The translations under genes and the position numbers were made by a program. From contig JAKORJ010000067.1 in assembly GCA_029777885.1 (NCBI GenBank), forward strand, positions 1-44,329: a stretch of 44,329 nt of DNA. Direction: 5' to 3'. Below the pieces are notes generated by a model. That model did not search any database and was not told the origin of the DNA. It saw nothing but the letters and a program-made list of their open reading frames with translations. Position 1 is the stretch's first letter; each line of letters begins with the position of its first letter. Below are positions 28,479 to 35,975 of the stretch, in pieces. The DNA comes from Bacillota bacterium. GTDB lineage: Bacteria; Bacillota; Clostridia; Caldicoprobacterales; DTU083.

Positions 28479-29098
28479 CTTTTATCTTGCTCCTCCATAT
28501 AAATCAGATAGTCATGCAACTCCCGTTTGCCCTGATGCAGCTCCAACTCCAGGGGGCCAGGCCGGCTCCTTCTGTCCTTGCCCGCGAACATATTGAAAAA
28601 TACCCCTATCCCGATGCCTATGCCCAGGGAATAGGGTATGCTGAACAACAAGGGGCTTGCGGCGCGGTCGCCGGTCAGAAGGCGGCCGAGCATCCTGTGG
28701 ACTTCCTTCATGTTCACATCGGCATGGAAATACATTATCGCCAGGGCAGATCCAAAAAACAGGAGGATCATGGCAAAAATAAGCCTTGCGTATGCAAGCA
28801 GCCTATTCCCCCCCTGCTGTTTAGCCGGCACGAGCAGGATGTTTGTGCTGCCCATATGGTTTATGGTCATGTCTCCGATTTCTGCGGTAATAATGCCTAT
28901 CACCTGTACAGCCGAAACCTTGACAGGCTCTTTGATCCCTTCCGGAAAAACCTTGATCCTAAGGATCTTGTCCTTAAGCCCGGGGAGACAGGCTATGTCA
29001 AGGATATCCCCCAGAGATACCGGCCTGCCAGGTTCGATCCGGAAACCGGTCTTGAACTGGGTATAAATGATGCCACCATCTTGATCATGCCGGTTCAT
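28475..29098 (-). CDS. spoVAA: Stage V sporulation protein AA
   Basis: A 207-residue SpoVAA protein. An N-terminal soluble part (about 1-98) is followed by two transmembrane segments (about 102-122 and 150-170). The motifs GSALAIMYFHADVNMKEVH and IPYSLGIGIGIGVFFN match the family. It is part of the machinery for dipicolinic acid uptake. The start ATG overlaps the stop of the 53-codon upstream ORF, and its end overlaps spoVAB by four bases, so three genes are translationally coupled. Confidence 0.92.
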   Translation of the reverse strand: MNRHDQDGGIIYTQFKTGFRIEPGRPVSLGDILDIACLPGLKDKILRIKVFPEGIKEPVKVSAVQVIGIITAEIGDMTINHMGSTNILLVPAKQQGGNRLLAYARLIFAMILLFFGSALAIMYFHADVNMKEVHRMLGRLLTGDRAASPLLFSIPYSLGIGIGIGVFFNMFAGKDRRSRPGPLELELHQGKRELHDYLIYMEEQDKS

Positions 29099-29256
29099 AA
29101 GAGATCAGTATAGACCACATTGATATATTTTGCCCCGGAATATGTCCTGTTTTTATTGGCCTGGTAATGCATAACGGCTAAAACTGACAAGGCACCGAAT
29201 GCTGCCACCAGTAAAATCGTGACAATGACCCTTAATACTATCCTTCCGGATTTCAT
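29095..29256 (-). CDS. Small membrane protein (53 residues) coupled to spoVAA
   Basis: An ATG-to-TGA frame of 53 codons whose TGA overlaps the spoVAA ATG (ATGA). The product starts with a basic MKSGR, has one hydrophobic helix at about 6-29 (IVLRVIVTILLVAAFGALSV region) and a short polar tail containing NKNRTYSGAKY. GAGGG lies about ten bases upstream, and a sigma-G-like promoter lies 60 bases upstream. The overlap, position and composition all support a real gene. I do not recognise a family. Confidence 0.7.
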   Translation of the reverse strand: MKSGRIVLRVIVTILLVAAFGALSVLAVMHYQANKNRTYSGAKYINVVYTDLL

Positions 29257-29315
29257 GGCATATCATCCCTCATACCTGTTGAAAAGTTGCTTAAAATCGC
29301 CCGAAATGCTATAGC

Positions 29316-29345
29316 TAGTATGTGCAGCGCTTTTGTGTATTATAC
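29316..29345 (-). promoter_or_regulatory. Sigma-G-type promoter of the spoVA unit
   Basis: GTATA (29345-29341), an 18-base spacer and CATACTA (29322-29316) fit the Bacillus forespore sigma-G pattern (about GHATR, 17-18 bases, CATWHTA). spoVA operons are sigma-G-dependent in B. subtilis, so context agrees. Overlap with sigma-F specificity cannot be excluded. Confidence 0.7.
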
Positions 29346-29384
29346 GGAAGCAGTACCAAGACCTGGATGCTAAGAACCATTAAA

Positions 29385-29416
29385 TAAAAAAAAGACCTGT
29401 CAGTCCGAACAGTCTT
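29385..29416 (-). terminator. Terminator after sigF
   Basis: AGAC-TGT pairs with ACA-GTCT (one bulged G) and is followed by nine T. It begins ten bases after the TGA that ends the full-length sigF frame at 29426, which supports that TGA as the original end of the gene. Confidence 0.75.
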
Positions 29417-29425
29417 ATAGCTAGA

Positions 29426-30184
29426 TCACATCATCTCCCGCATTTTGAGCAGGACCTTCTTCTCGATCCGTGAGACCTGCACCTGGGAAATGTTAAGGAG
29501 CTGCGCTATTTCGCTCTAGGTCTTGTCCTTGAAGTATCTCAATATGATAACTGTCCGCTCCCGCTTGTCGAGCCTGGACAGCATATTCTTGAGTGTCATA
29601 CGGTTGGTGGATTCTTCCATCTGGGTGTCGTCTTCTGCCATTTTATCGATCAGCAGGATCGGGTTGTCATCATCTTCATAGATCACATCATATATCGAAG
29701 CCGGGGTCCGCACAGCCTCCATGGCATAGATAATGTCTTCAGGAGTGCTGCCTGTTGCTTCTGCAATCTCCTGGATGGTCGGGTCCCGCCCCAAGGTCCC
29801 CTTTAGCTGCTCCTTGACCGCTAAAGCCTTGTTCACCAGCTCCTTTAGTGACCGGCTCACCTTTATGATCCCATCATCCCGCAGGAAACGCTTTATCTCC
29901 CCTACTATCAAGGGGACGGCATAGGTTGAGAAACGAACGTTATACTTGGGTTCATAGTTCTGTATGGCCTTTATAAGGCCGATGGATCCCAATTGAAACA
30001 GGTCTTCATATTCGTAGCCCCGGTTCAGGAATTTTTTCACCAGGCTTTTGACCAGGGCGATATTTTTGCGCACCAGCCTGTCCTTTGCTTCTTCATCTCC
30101 GTTCTGGGCTTTTTTGATCAGGCTGAGGGTCTCTTCATGGGAAAGCAGGTCTCTGTCTTCCCCAGGATCAGTAACAGCACACAT
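29426..30184 (-). pseudogene. sigF: Sigma-F (spoIIAC) interrupted by an in-frame TAG
   Basis: The frame encodes the forespore sigma factor. Region 2 is intact (DLFQLGSIGLIKAIQNYEP, RFSTYAVPLIVGEIKRFLRD), as are region 3 and the start of region 4 (RERTVIILRYFKDKT). At 29518-29516 a TAG replaces what is CAG/Gln in homologues (KDxTQSE). Beyond it the same frame continues for 29 codons with the expected SEIAQLLNISQVQVSRIEKKV... ending and stops at TGA 29426. So 222 of 252 residues are made, and the region 4.2 recognition helix is lost. The ATG overlaps the spoIIAB stop (TGATG). TAG is used as an ordinary stop in nearby genes. This could be a true nonsense mutation, a base error, or a suppressed codon. 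Confidence 0.88.
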
Positions 30185-30633
30185 CAGCCATTCCCCGTTT
30201 CTCCGGCATTGCTTCTGATGTACTTTACCATCCTTACCCTTGTGCCCTGCCCCAGCGCTGAGGTCACCTCCACCTCGTCCATAAAGGTCTCCATGACCGT
30301 AAAGCCCATTCCGGACCGCTCAAGTTCAGGCTTTGTAGTAAAAAGGGGCTGCCGCGCCTGCTCTATGTCTTCTATACCCTTGCCGTGGTCGATCACCTCA
30401 ATGACCACCCTGTCATCATATATCCTTGTAATGACCTGTACATACTTGTCCGGACTTTCGTAGCCATGTATTATGGCATTGGTCACCGCCTCGGAAACGG
30501 CGGTCTTGATGTCTGCTATTTCTTCAAGGGTAGGATCAAGCTGGGCTGCAAACGCAGCTACCGCAGCTCTGGCAAAGGATTCATTCTGGGACTTGCTCAA
30601 AAACTCCAGCCGCATCTCATTCCTCAGTTCCAT
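30184..30633 (-). CDS. spoIIAB: Anti-sigma F factor SpoIIAB
   Basis: A 149-residue GHKL-fold kinase and anti-sigma factor that binds sigma-F and phosphorylates SpoIIAA. The N box [12 protein letters not shown] (about 48-59), G1 [10 protein letters not shown] and G2 [12 protein letters not shown] are intact. I chose the ATG at 30633, which overlaps the spoIIAA stop as TGATG and has GGGAGG seven bases upstream; a GTG one codon earlier is also possible. It is intact even though its target sigF is interrupted. Confidence 0.95.
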   Translation of the reverse strand: MELRNEMRLEFLSKSQNESFARAAVAAFAAQLDPTLEEIADIKTAVSEAVTNAIIHGYESPDKYVQVITRIYDDRVVIEVIDHGKGIEDIEQARQPLFTTKPELERSGMGFTVMETFMDEVEVTSALGQGTRVRMVKYIRSNAGETGNG

Positions 30634-30980
30634 CACTGCACCTCCCTGATGCCTTTTATGGCCTGCCCGACACTGTCATACACCTTTAGTACCTTGTACA
30701 GCCCTGATATCTCCAGGATCCTGTCGAGCTGCGGATTTATGGCGGCAAGGCATGCCTGACCGCTGCGCCTGGCTATCGTCCTGTATCTGCCTAAAAACAC
30801 CCCTATGCCTGAGCTGTCCATGAACTGCAGCTTGCTCAGGTCAAATACCATATGCTTAATAGAAGTATCCTTAAGCATCTCATCGAGCCTTTCCCTGGCC
30901 TCATCAGCATGATGATGGTCCAGCTCCCCGCAGAGCTCAACTATCAAGACGTCTTTGTCTCTTCTGCTGTTAAGCTGCAA
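30633..30980 (-). CDS. spoIIAA: Anti-sigma F factor antagonist SpoIIAA
   Basis: A 115-residue STAS-domain protein that releases sigma-F from SpoIIAB when unphosphorylated. The phosphoacceptor is in [13 protein letters not shown] (Ser56/Ser57, the second serine by analogy with B. subtilis). The start is TTG with AAGGGAGG eight bases upstream. It is the first gene of spoIIAA-spoIIAB-sigF behind a sigma-H promoter. Confidence 0.95.
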   Translation of the reverse strand: MQLNSRRDKDVLIVELCGELDHHHADEARERLDEMLKDTSIKHMVFDLSKLQFMDSSGIGVFLGRYRTIARRSGQACLAAINPQLDRILEISGLYKVLKVYDSVGQAIKGIREVQ

Positions 30981-31019
30981 GTCGAATACCTCCCTTGAAA
31001 AGAGTCGTGGTCAGTGTTT

Positions 31020-31048
31020 ATATTCTTCGTGGCCTGTGATTCTCCTTC
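31020..31048 (-). promoter_or_regulatory. Sigma-H-type promoter of the spoIIA operon
   Basis: GAAGGAGAA (31048-31040), an 11-base spacer and GAAGAATAT (31028-31020) match the sigma-H pattern RnAGGAwWW-(11-12)-RnnGAATww with a single mismatch. The spoIIA operon is sigma-H dependent in B. subtilis. No Spo0A box was identified with certainty. Confidence 0.78.
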
Positions 31049-31093
31049 AGCGAATAATGTATGCTTTTGGCGCAATTGCTGTTTAAATGCAAC

Positions 31094-31123
31094 AACCCCC
31101 TTGGTTTTTGTCCAAAGGGGTTT
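31094..31123 (-). terminator. Hairpin terminator candidate upstream of spoIIA
   Basis: On the minus strand AACCCCTTTGG pairs with CCAAGGGGGTT around an A-rich loop; the following T-tract is poor. It would separate the small gene at 31137-31364 from the spoIIA promoter. Confidence 0.55.
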
Positions 31124-31136
31124 GATATCAATGAAT

Positions 31137-31364
31137 CTAGTTTTGTACTTCCACTTCCTGGATCTCTACCCGGATCGACTGGCGCTTGTTCAGGTCTTCT
31201 AGTATCTTGTGCTCGTCGTTCCAGGTCCTGTATTTTTTCCGTTCATCCTCCGTCAGTATTATCTTGTCCAGGATCTCCCTTCCCGTAAGCTGACGGTTGC
31301 TTACCAGGGTCTGCATTATTGGCTTATTCTCCAACACTGTGAGAATCGCGTAAACAAATTTCAT
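31137..31364 (-). CDS. Unknown 75-residue protein
   Basis: A small gene with GGAG about nine bases before its ATG and a hairpin after its stop. The protein has a slightly hydrophobic start (MKFVYAILTVLENKP) and then a charged, helical remainder (EDERKKYRTWNDEHKILEDLNKRQ) without Cys. I do not recognise a family. It sits between L25 and spoIIAA on the same strand. The motif AACTAGTTTACAT at 31396-31408 upstream is shared with the ftsH leader. Confidence 0.6.
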   Translation of the reverse strand: MKFVYAILTVLENKPIMQTLVSNRQLTGREILDKIILTEDERKKYRTWNDEHKILEDLNKRQSIRVEIQEVEVQN

Positions 31365-31440
31365 GTCCCCAAGCTCCTTACACTAAGTCTGCATAAACTA
31401 GTTTACATCAATCATCACAGAAATTCAATATAGGTTTGGC

Positions 31441-32031
31441 CTATTGTTCCTGGCCGGCCTGGTCCTTGTCACCTTCGCCGTCATCTTCGATTCGGGACGC
31501 CTGGGTTACTGTAGCTATTATATCTTCGGGATCGCTGATTATGCTCAACTCCGCAGCGGCTTCTATATCCCTGACCCTTATGCTCCGCTTGCCGTCCAAA
31601 GCGCTAAGGGGGATGTTTATATGAGGTGGTATGCTGTCCGGCAATCCCTCTACCTCAACAGTGTTGAGCTGCTGGTTTATGATAAAGCCCAGCCTGCTTA
31701 ATTTCTGCCTGTCTTCAAACCTAATGGGGATAGTGGCCTTCACCTTTTTGTCCATCCGCACGCTTTGCAGGTCTATATGCAGGATCTCACCGGTGACAGG
31801 ATGGCGCTGCACCTCACGTATCCTTACAGGCTGCTCCTGACCGCTAAAGGATACCTGGAAAACCGCATTATCGCCCTTGTGCTGGACAAAGCTCTCCGCG
31901 CTCTTTTTCTCGAATATCACAGGCTGGTTCATACCGCTGCCGTAGAGCACTCCGGGTATATAGCCCTCACGCCTGAGCCTGCGGGCATTCGCCGTGTACA
32001 TTCGGGGCAAAATGTTGAGCGTTTCTCCCAT
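31441..32031 (-). CDS. rplY: 50S ribosomal protein L25/Ctc
   Basis: A 196-residue bL25 of the long Ctc form, which binds 5S rRNA. The N-terminal L25 domain (ANARRLRREGYIPGVLYG; HPVTGEILHIDLQSV) is followed by the TL5/Ctc C-terminal beta domain (about 95-180) and an acidic tail. In B. subtilis Ctc is a general stress protein. The Shine-Dalgarno AAAGGATGATC seven bases upstream of the ATG can pair with an upstream inverted repeat. Confidence 0.93.
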   Translation of the reverse strand: MGETLNILPRMYTANARRLRREGYIPGVLYGSGMNQPVIFEKKSAESFVQHKGDNAVFQVSFSGQEQPVRIREVQRHPVTGEILHIDLQSVRMDKKVKATIPIRFEDRQKLSRLGFIINQQLNTVEVEGLPDSIPPHINIPLSALDGKRSIRVRDIEAAAELSIISDPEDIIATVTQASRIEDDGEGDKDQAGQEQ

Positions 32032-32038
32032 AAAACAG

Positions 32039-32111
32039 GATCATCCTTTCACGCTTAAAAGTCAGCAATATTTTGTCCAATACTGCTAATTTTAAACATA
32101 AAAGGATGATC
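32039..32111 (-). promoter_or_regulatory. Leader inverted repeat that can hide the L25 ribosome binding site
   Basis: GATCATCCTTT (32111-32101) is perfectly complementary to AAAGGATGATC (32049-32039), which contains the only Shine-Dalgarno for L25. The 51-base region between them is AT-rich. The 5' arm begins 12 bases after the stop of the upstream gene. It may be a translational switch or coupling device; no known leader class is recognised. Confidence 0.6.
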
Positions 32112-32123
32112 GGAATCTTGCTA

Positions 32124-33407
32124 TCACATAGCGCTCAGTTCCATAGCCTGGTCTTGTGATTTTATGATGTCATACTCCTTGCCGAGATACTCCAGGGCAT
32201 TCAGGACTGTGTCAAGGTGCTCCCTGGTGTGCTCCGACATCAGGCTGATCCTGATCCTGGCCAGGTTTCTCGATACCGCAGGATAAAATACCGGGTTCAC
32301 ATATATGTTCATTTCATCAAGCCTGCGGCAGAGCTCCTTGACCTTCATGTCGTCCCCTATGATCAGGGGGAATATGGCTGTCTGGGAGTTTCCGAGATTG
32401 AACCCCAGGGTCTTTAAGTTTTCTCTGAAGTACTTGATGTTGTCCCAGAGCCGCTCCCTCCTCTCAGGCTCCTCAACTATCACTTTAAGTCCTTCACGGA
32501 GGGAGCCTGCGACCTGGGGCGTCATGGCTGTTGAAAACATGTATCCTCTGGAATAAAACCTCAGGTATTCAACCAGGTCGGGATTGGTGGCTATAAAACC
32601 TCCCACTGCGCCAAGCCCCTTGCTGAAGGTGCCTGCGACTATGTCTACCTTGCCTTCGATATGGAAATGCTCCGGTGTGCCCCTGCCGTTTTCACCGATG
32701 ACCCCTGTGGCGTGGGCTTCATCTACCATCACGTATGCGCCGTGGCTGTGGGCCAGCTCTACTATCTGGTCAAGCGGCGCTATGTCGCCGTCCATGGAAT
32801 AGACTCCGTCAACGACCACCAGCTTGGTCACATACTCGTGCTCAAACTTCTCAAGGAGCTTTTCGAGAGCTTCCAGGTTGTTGTGCCTGAAAAAGCGCAC
32901 ATTCGTCCGGCTGCAGCCGTCAACGATGCTGGCATGTACATACTGGTCGAGTATGGCGATGTCGCTTTTGCCAAGCATGGCCAGCAGGGTATTGCAGTTT
33001 GAGCCGAACCCGGACGTATATACGATCGCATCCTTGCAGCCTTTGAACTCTGCAACGGCCTTTTCCAGCTCGCAATGGATATCCAGGGTGCCGCCCAAAA
33101 GGGGTACGCTCCCTGCCCCTGCCCCGTATTTCTCCAGGGCCCTCCTGCCTGCTTCTATCACCCTCGGGTGCTTGGTCAGGTTCAGGTAGTCATTGGATGC
33201 CATGTAGATCATCTCTCTGGCCTTGCCCGTATATGTATCGATCACTTCCATGGTCGGACCTGAGCCTGTCAGTGACACCCTTCGGTACTGGTAGTGGTGC
33301 CTTCGCTTCACATCCTCTGAGTACTCCGAGAATACAGCCGCTTTTTCCATGATGTCTTTCCCGGGTATATCATAAAAATCCTTTAAGCTGTACTTCGTCG
33401 AATCCAT
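32124..33407 (-). CDS. PLP-dependent alpha-oxoamine synthase (Kbl/BioF/SPT-like)
   Basis: A 427-residue fold-type I PLP enzyme that condenses an acyl-CoA with an amino acid. The family includes 2-amino-3-ketobutyrate CoA ligase, 8-amino-7-oxononanoate synthase and serine palmitoyltransferase. MASNDYLNLTKHPRV is near 71, VDEAHATGVIG near 233, and the PLP-lysine motif GTFSKGLGAVGGF near 260. The N-terminus is about 40 residues longer than E. coli Kbl, and no tdh or bio genes are adjacent, so the substrate is uncertain. I chose the ATG at 33407 (AGGAGG eight bases upstream). Confidence 0.85.
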   Translation of the reverse strand: MDSTKYSLKDFYDIPGKDIMEKAAVFSEYSEDVKRRHHYQYRRVSLTGSGPTMEVIDTYTGKAREMIYMASNDYLNLTKHPRVIEAGRRALEKYGAGAGSVPLLGGTLDIHCELEKAVAEFKGCKDAIVYTSGFGSNCNTLLAMLGKSDIAILDQYVHASIVDGCSRTNVRFFRHNNLEALEKLLEKFEHEYVTKLVVVDGVYSMDGDIAPLDQIVELAHSHGAYVMVDEAHATGVIGENGRGTPEHFHIEGKVDIVAGTFSKGLGAVGGFIATNPDLVEYLRFYSRGYMFSTAMTPQVAGSLREGLKVIVEEPERRERLWDNIKYFRENLKTLGFNLGNSQTAIFPLIIGDDMKVKELCRRLDEMNIYVNPVFYPAVSRNLARIRISLMSEHTREHLDTVLNALEYLGKEYDIIKSQDQAMELSAM

Positions 33408-33451
33408 ACTAAAGCCTCCTTCTTTTGTGCTCAACTTTGTGCACTAAAGAT

Positions 33452-33480
33452 ATTATACACCTATTTTCGCTGAGATGCAA
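33452..33480 (-). promoter_or_regulatory. Promoter candidate of the oxoamine synthase gene
   Basis: TATAAT (33457-33452) is perfect; the -35 at 17-base spacing, TTGCAT, matches three of six and overlaps the T-tract of the preceding terminator. Confidence 0.5.
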
Positions 33481-33504
33481 AAAAATGCAGCTAATAAAGC
33501 TGCA
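33479..33504 (-). terminator. Terminator after the Tyr/Met-rich gene
   Basis: TGCAGCT pairs with AGCTGCA across five bases and is followed by seven T on the minus strand. Confidence 0.88.
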
Positions 33505-33522
33505 CTTTGCTTATTGTTTATT

Positions 33523-33969
33523 TTAATACCAGTATCCGCTTCCGCTTACGTATGGGAACCTGCGCCTGCGCCGCCTGAAAAGCTCGCTGATAAGGATTAT
33601 TGCGATAAGGTCCCTGAGCAACGGCCTTCTCCTGTACTGCTGGCTTACCCCGGCATCAGACTGTGCCTTCATATCCGCATAATCGATCAGATCAGGCATA
33701 TTTCTGACGCATACATCGTAGCACTCGTCGACCATGCTTTCCACATGGGCTTCTGAGGGATACATCATATAGGGATTGTCCATGCGGTCGCATATCATGC
33801 TGGCATATGGATATATCCTGTAGTAGATATCGGGGTACATTATGGGTGATACCATATCATCGTAAATGTCCGGCTCTATCGAAGGATACATATGCCTGTA
33901 TCTTTCATGATATCCGATCGGATACATGCAATCCCATGGATGGTCCATACCCCAGTTTGCGTAATCCAT
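33523..33969 (-). CDS. Unknown Tyr/Met/Pro-rich protein, possibly spore-coat related
   Basis: A 148-residue protein with AGGAGG seven bases before its ATG and a strong terminator after it, so a genuine single-gene unit. The first 80 residues are very rich in Tyr, Met, Pro and Asp (MYPS, MYPD, IYPY, MMYPS repeats). A middle region has two cysteines (ECYDVC). The end has a hydrophobic patch (DLIAIILISELF) followed by six arginines in a row. The Tyr-rich MYP repeats resemble coat or exosporium proteins, but I do not recognise a family; the coat link is an inference. Confidence 0.65.
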   Translation of the reverse strand: MDYANWGMDHPWDCMYPIGYHERYRHMYPSIEPDIYDDMVSPIMYPDIYYRIYPYASMICDRMDNPYMMYPSEAHVESMVDECYDVCVRNMPDLIDYADMKAQSDAGVSQQYRRRPLLRDLIAIILISELFRRRRRRFPYVSGSGYWY

Positions 33970-34041
33970 AAAAGTGCCTCCTTCATAAATGCTATTAGTA
34001 TATTTCTTAACAACATACTATGAAGGAAGGCAGCAAATAGT

Positions 34042-35799
34042 TCACACGGCAGCCTTACCTGATTGCATCATAGCCTCCAGGTCCCTTTCGTCAAGGCTTT
34101 CCTTTTCGAGCAGGCTGCTTGCAATAGTCTCAAGCACATCCATGTTTTCCTTGAGCATATCCAGGGTGATGCCGTAAAGGTCATCCATGTATGCCTTTAT
34201 ATCATTCATCACATCAGCCTGGACCTGGGTAAACCCGTTCCGGTACAGGACATCATAGTTGAGCAGGCCTGATTTCTCCTTCATGCCGAACCGCCTTACC
34301 ATGTCGAGCAGTATGGACGTAGCCCGTTCCAGGTCGTTGGATGCTCCCGTGGTGATGTTTTCAGGTCCAAAGACCAGGTCTTCCGCTGCCCTGCCGGCCA
34401 AGGCTATTTTTATGCTGTTTTCCATGTCGACCTTCCTGTGGTACATCCGGTCAGGCGGTATGTTCATACTGAAGCCGCCCGCGCCCCTTGCGCTTGGGAT
34501 GATGGTGACCTTGGTCACCCTGTTCTCAGGGGCTATCAGCCTTGTGACCAGGGCATGCCCCGCCTCATGGTAAGCGGTGACCTCCCTGTCGCGCCGGGCT
34601 ATGGCGCTCCTGTCCTTCTTTTCAGCCCCGGCTATGACCGTATAGAAGGCTTTATCGATATCCTCCATGCGGATAGAGCCGCAGTCGCTCCTGGCCGCTA
34701 TTATCGCCGCTTCATTCAGCAGGCTTTCCAGCTTGGCACCACTGAAATATACCGTCTGGCAGGCTACCTTCTTTAAGTCGACATCCTTGTCCAGTGGCTT
34801 GTTTTTAGAGTGGAGCTCCAGGATCTTCAGCCTGCTGTTCACATCGGGCAGCTCTATCTCTATATGCCTGTCAAACCTGCCCGGCCTGAGCAGGGCTTCA
34901 TCAAGGGTATCGAGCCGGTTGGTGGCAGCTATGACTACGATCCCTTCGTTGTCATTGAACCCGGACATTTCGGCCAGGAGGGCGTTGAGGGTCTGGTCCC
35001 TCTCGTCATTGCCCCCGCCCTCGGGCCCACCGTCACGCTTCTTGCCCATAGCATCGATCTCGTCTATGAATATGACGCACTTTCCGCACTCCCTGGCCTT
35101 TTTGAACAGGTCCCTGATCCTGGCTGCCCCGACACCTACATATACCTGGACGAAGTCGGAACCGGAAACGGCGAAGAAGGGCACGCCGGCTTCGCCGGCA
35201 ACGGCCTTGGCCATCAGGGTCTTGCCCGTTCCCGGAGGACCGTACAAAATGATGCCCCTGGGCAGGCGGGCACCGTACCTGGCATATTTCTCAGGATTCT
35301 TGATGAAGTCTACAAGCTCCTGCATGCTTTCCTTTGCTTCTGCATTACCCGCTATATTGTCAAAGCTGACTTTTATGTTTTCTTCCGGACTCAGCAATAC
35401 AGACTTACCAAAGCCGCCCTGGGCCTGTTTGGCTCTTTTCTGAAAGAGCAGGAGCACTGCACCGAATATGCCAAGGGTCAGGATGATGCTCCCAGCTTGC
35501 TCTATTTGCATCTGCCTCGTCCGCTCATCTACAACTATATCCTTTTTAAGAAGCTCCTCCTTGAAGCCTTCCTTTCGGGGATTGTCGGTTGAAAAGGCTC
35601 TTCCGTCCGTGTATGTGCCTGTTATGACATCACTGTCATTTAAGTATACTTTTCCAACCCTGCCTTCATCGACCGCCCTGAGAAAATCATTGTATGACAG
35701 CTTTTCCGCTTGGGGCGGCTTCAGCCAAAACGCTGCTGAGGCTGCAAGGACTATTATCACTAATATCGCAGCCACATGAACCAGTCTGATCCTTCTCAT
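34042..35799 (-). CDS. ftsH: ATP-dependent zinc metalloprotease FtsH
   Basis: A 585-residue membrane AAA+ protease. Two transmembrane helices (about 6-26 and 105-121) flank a small extracytoplasmic domain. Walker A GPPGTGKT is at 187-194, Walker B IFIDEIDAMG near 245, the arginine-finger region RPGRFDRHIE near 305, and the zinc motif HEAGH near 415. The ATG at 35799 has AGGAGG upstream; a more upstream ATG would extend a non-conserved tail. It is somewhat shorter than the family's usual 610-650. It is divergent from the PBP gene at 35976. Confidence 0.96.
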   Translation of the reverse strand: MRRIRLVHVAAILVIIVLAASAAFWLKPPQAEKLSYNDFLRAVDEGRVGKVYLNDSDVITGTYTDGRAFSTDNPRKEGFKEELLKKDIVVDERTRQMQIEQAGSIILTLGIFGAVLLLFQKRAKQAQGGFGKSVLLSPEENIKVSFDNIAGNAEAKESMQELVDFIKNPEKYARYGARLPRGIILYGPPGTGKTLMAKAVAGEAGVPFFAVSGSDFVQVYVGVGAARIRDLFKKARECGKCVIFIDEIDAMGKKRDGGPEGGGNDERDQTLNALLAEMSGFNDNEGIVVIAATNRLDTLDEALLRPGRFDRHIEIELPDVNSRLKILELHSKNKPLDKDVDLKKVACQTVYFSGAKLESLLNEAAIIAARSDCGSIRMEDIDKAFYTVIAGAEKKDRSAIARRDREVTAYHEAGHALVTRLIAPENRVTKVTIIPSARGAGGFSMNIPPDRMYHRKVDMENSIKIALAGRAAEDLVFGPENITTGASNDLERATSILLDMVRRFGMKEKSGLLNYDVLYRNGFTQVQADVMNDIKAYMDDLYGITLDMLKENMDVLETIASSLLEKESLDERDLEAMMQSGKAAV

Positions 35800-35975
35800 C
35801 CACAATCCCTCCTTCCTAACTAGTTTACATAATACAAGCATATGTACAATTATATAATATAAATCGGCTCAAGTCCACATTTAGTTTGGGTCATCGTCCG
35901 GACAAGCTTTTGATTAATTAATGGTCTGTTGGGAAAAATTATATTGAATTTTCCAAATCAAAGAAGGTGAGACTG

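Noticed and set aside
29516-29518. TAG in sigF as a pyrrolysine or programmed recoding site
   Set aside because: Sigma-F has no known recoding, no stem typical of a recoding element was recognised, and TAG is an ordinary stop in two nearby genes. Kept only as an alternative to test.
35800-35975. Clear sigma-A promoters for ftsH and the divergent PBP
   Set aside because: The region is AT-rich with several TATAAT-like sequences, but no pair of hexamers with proper spacing was convincing.
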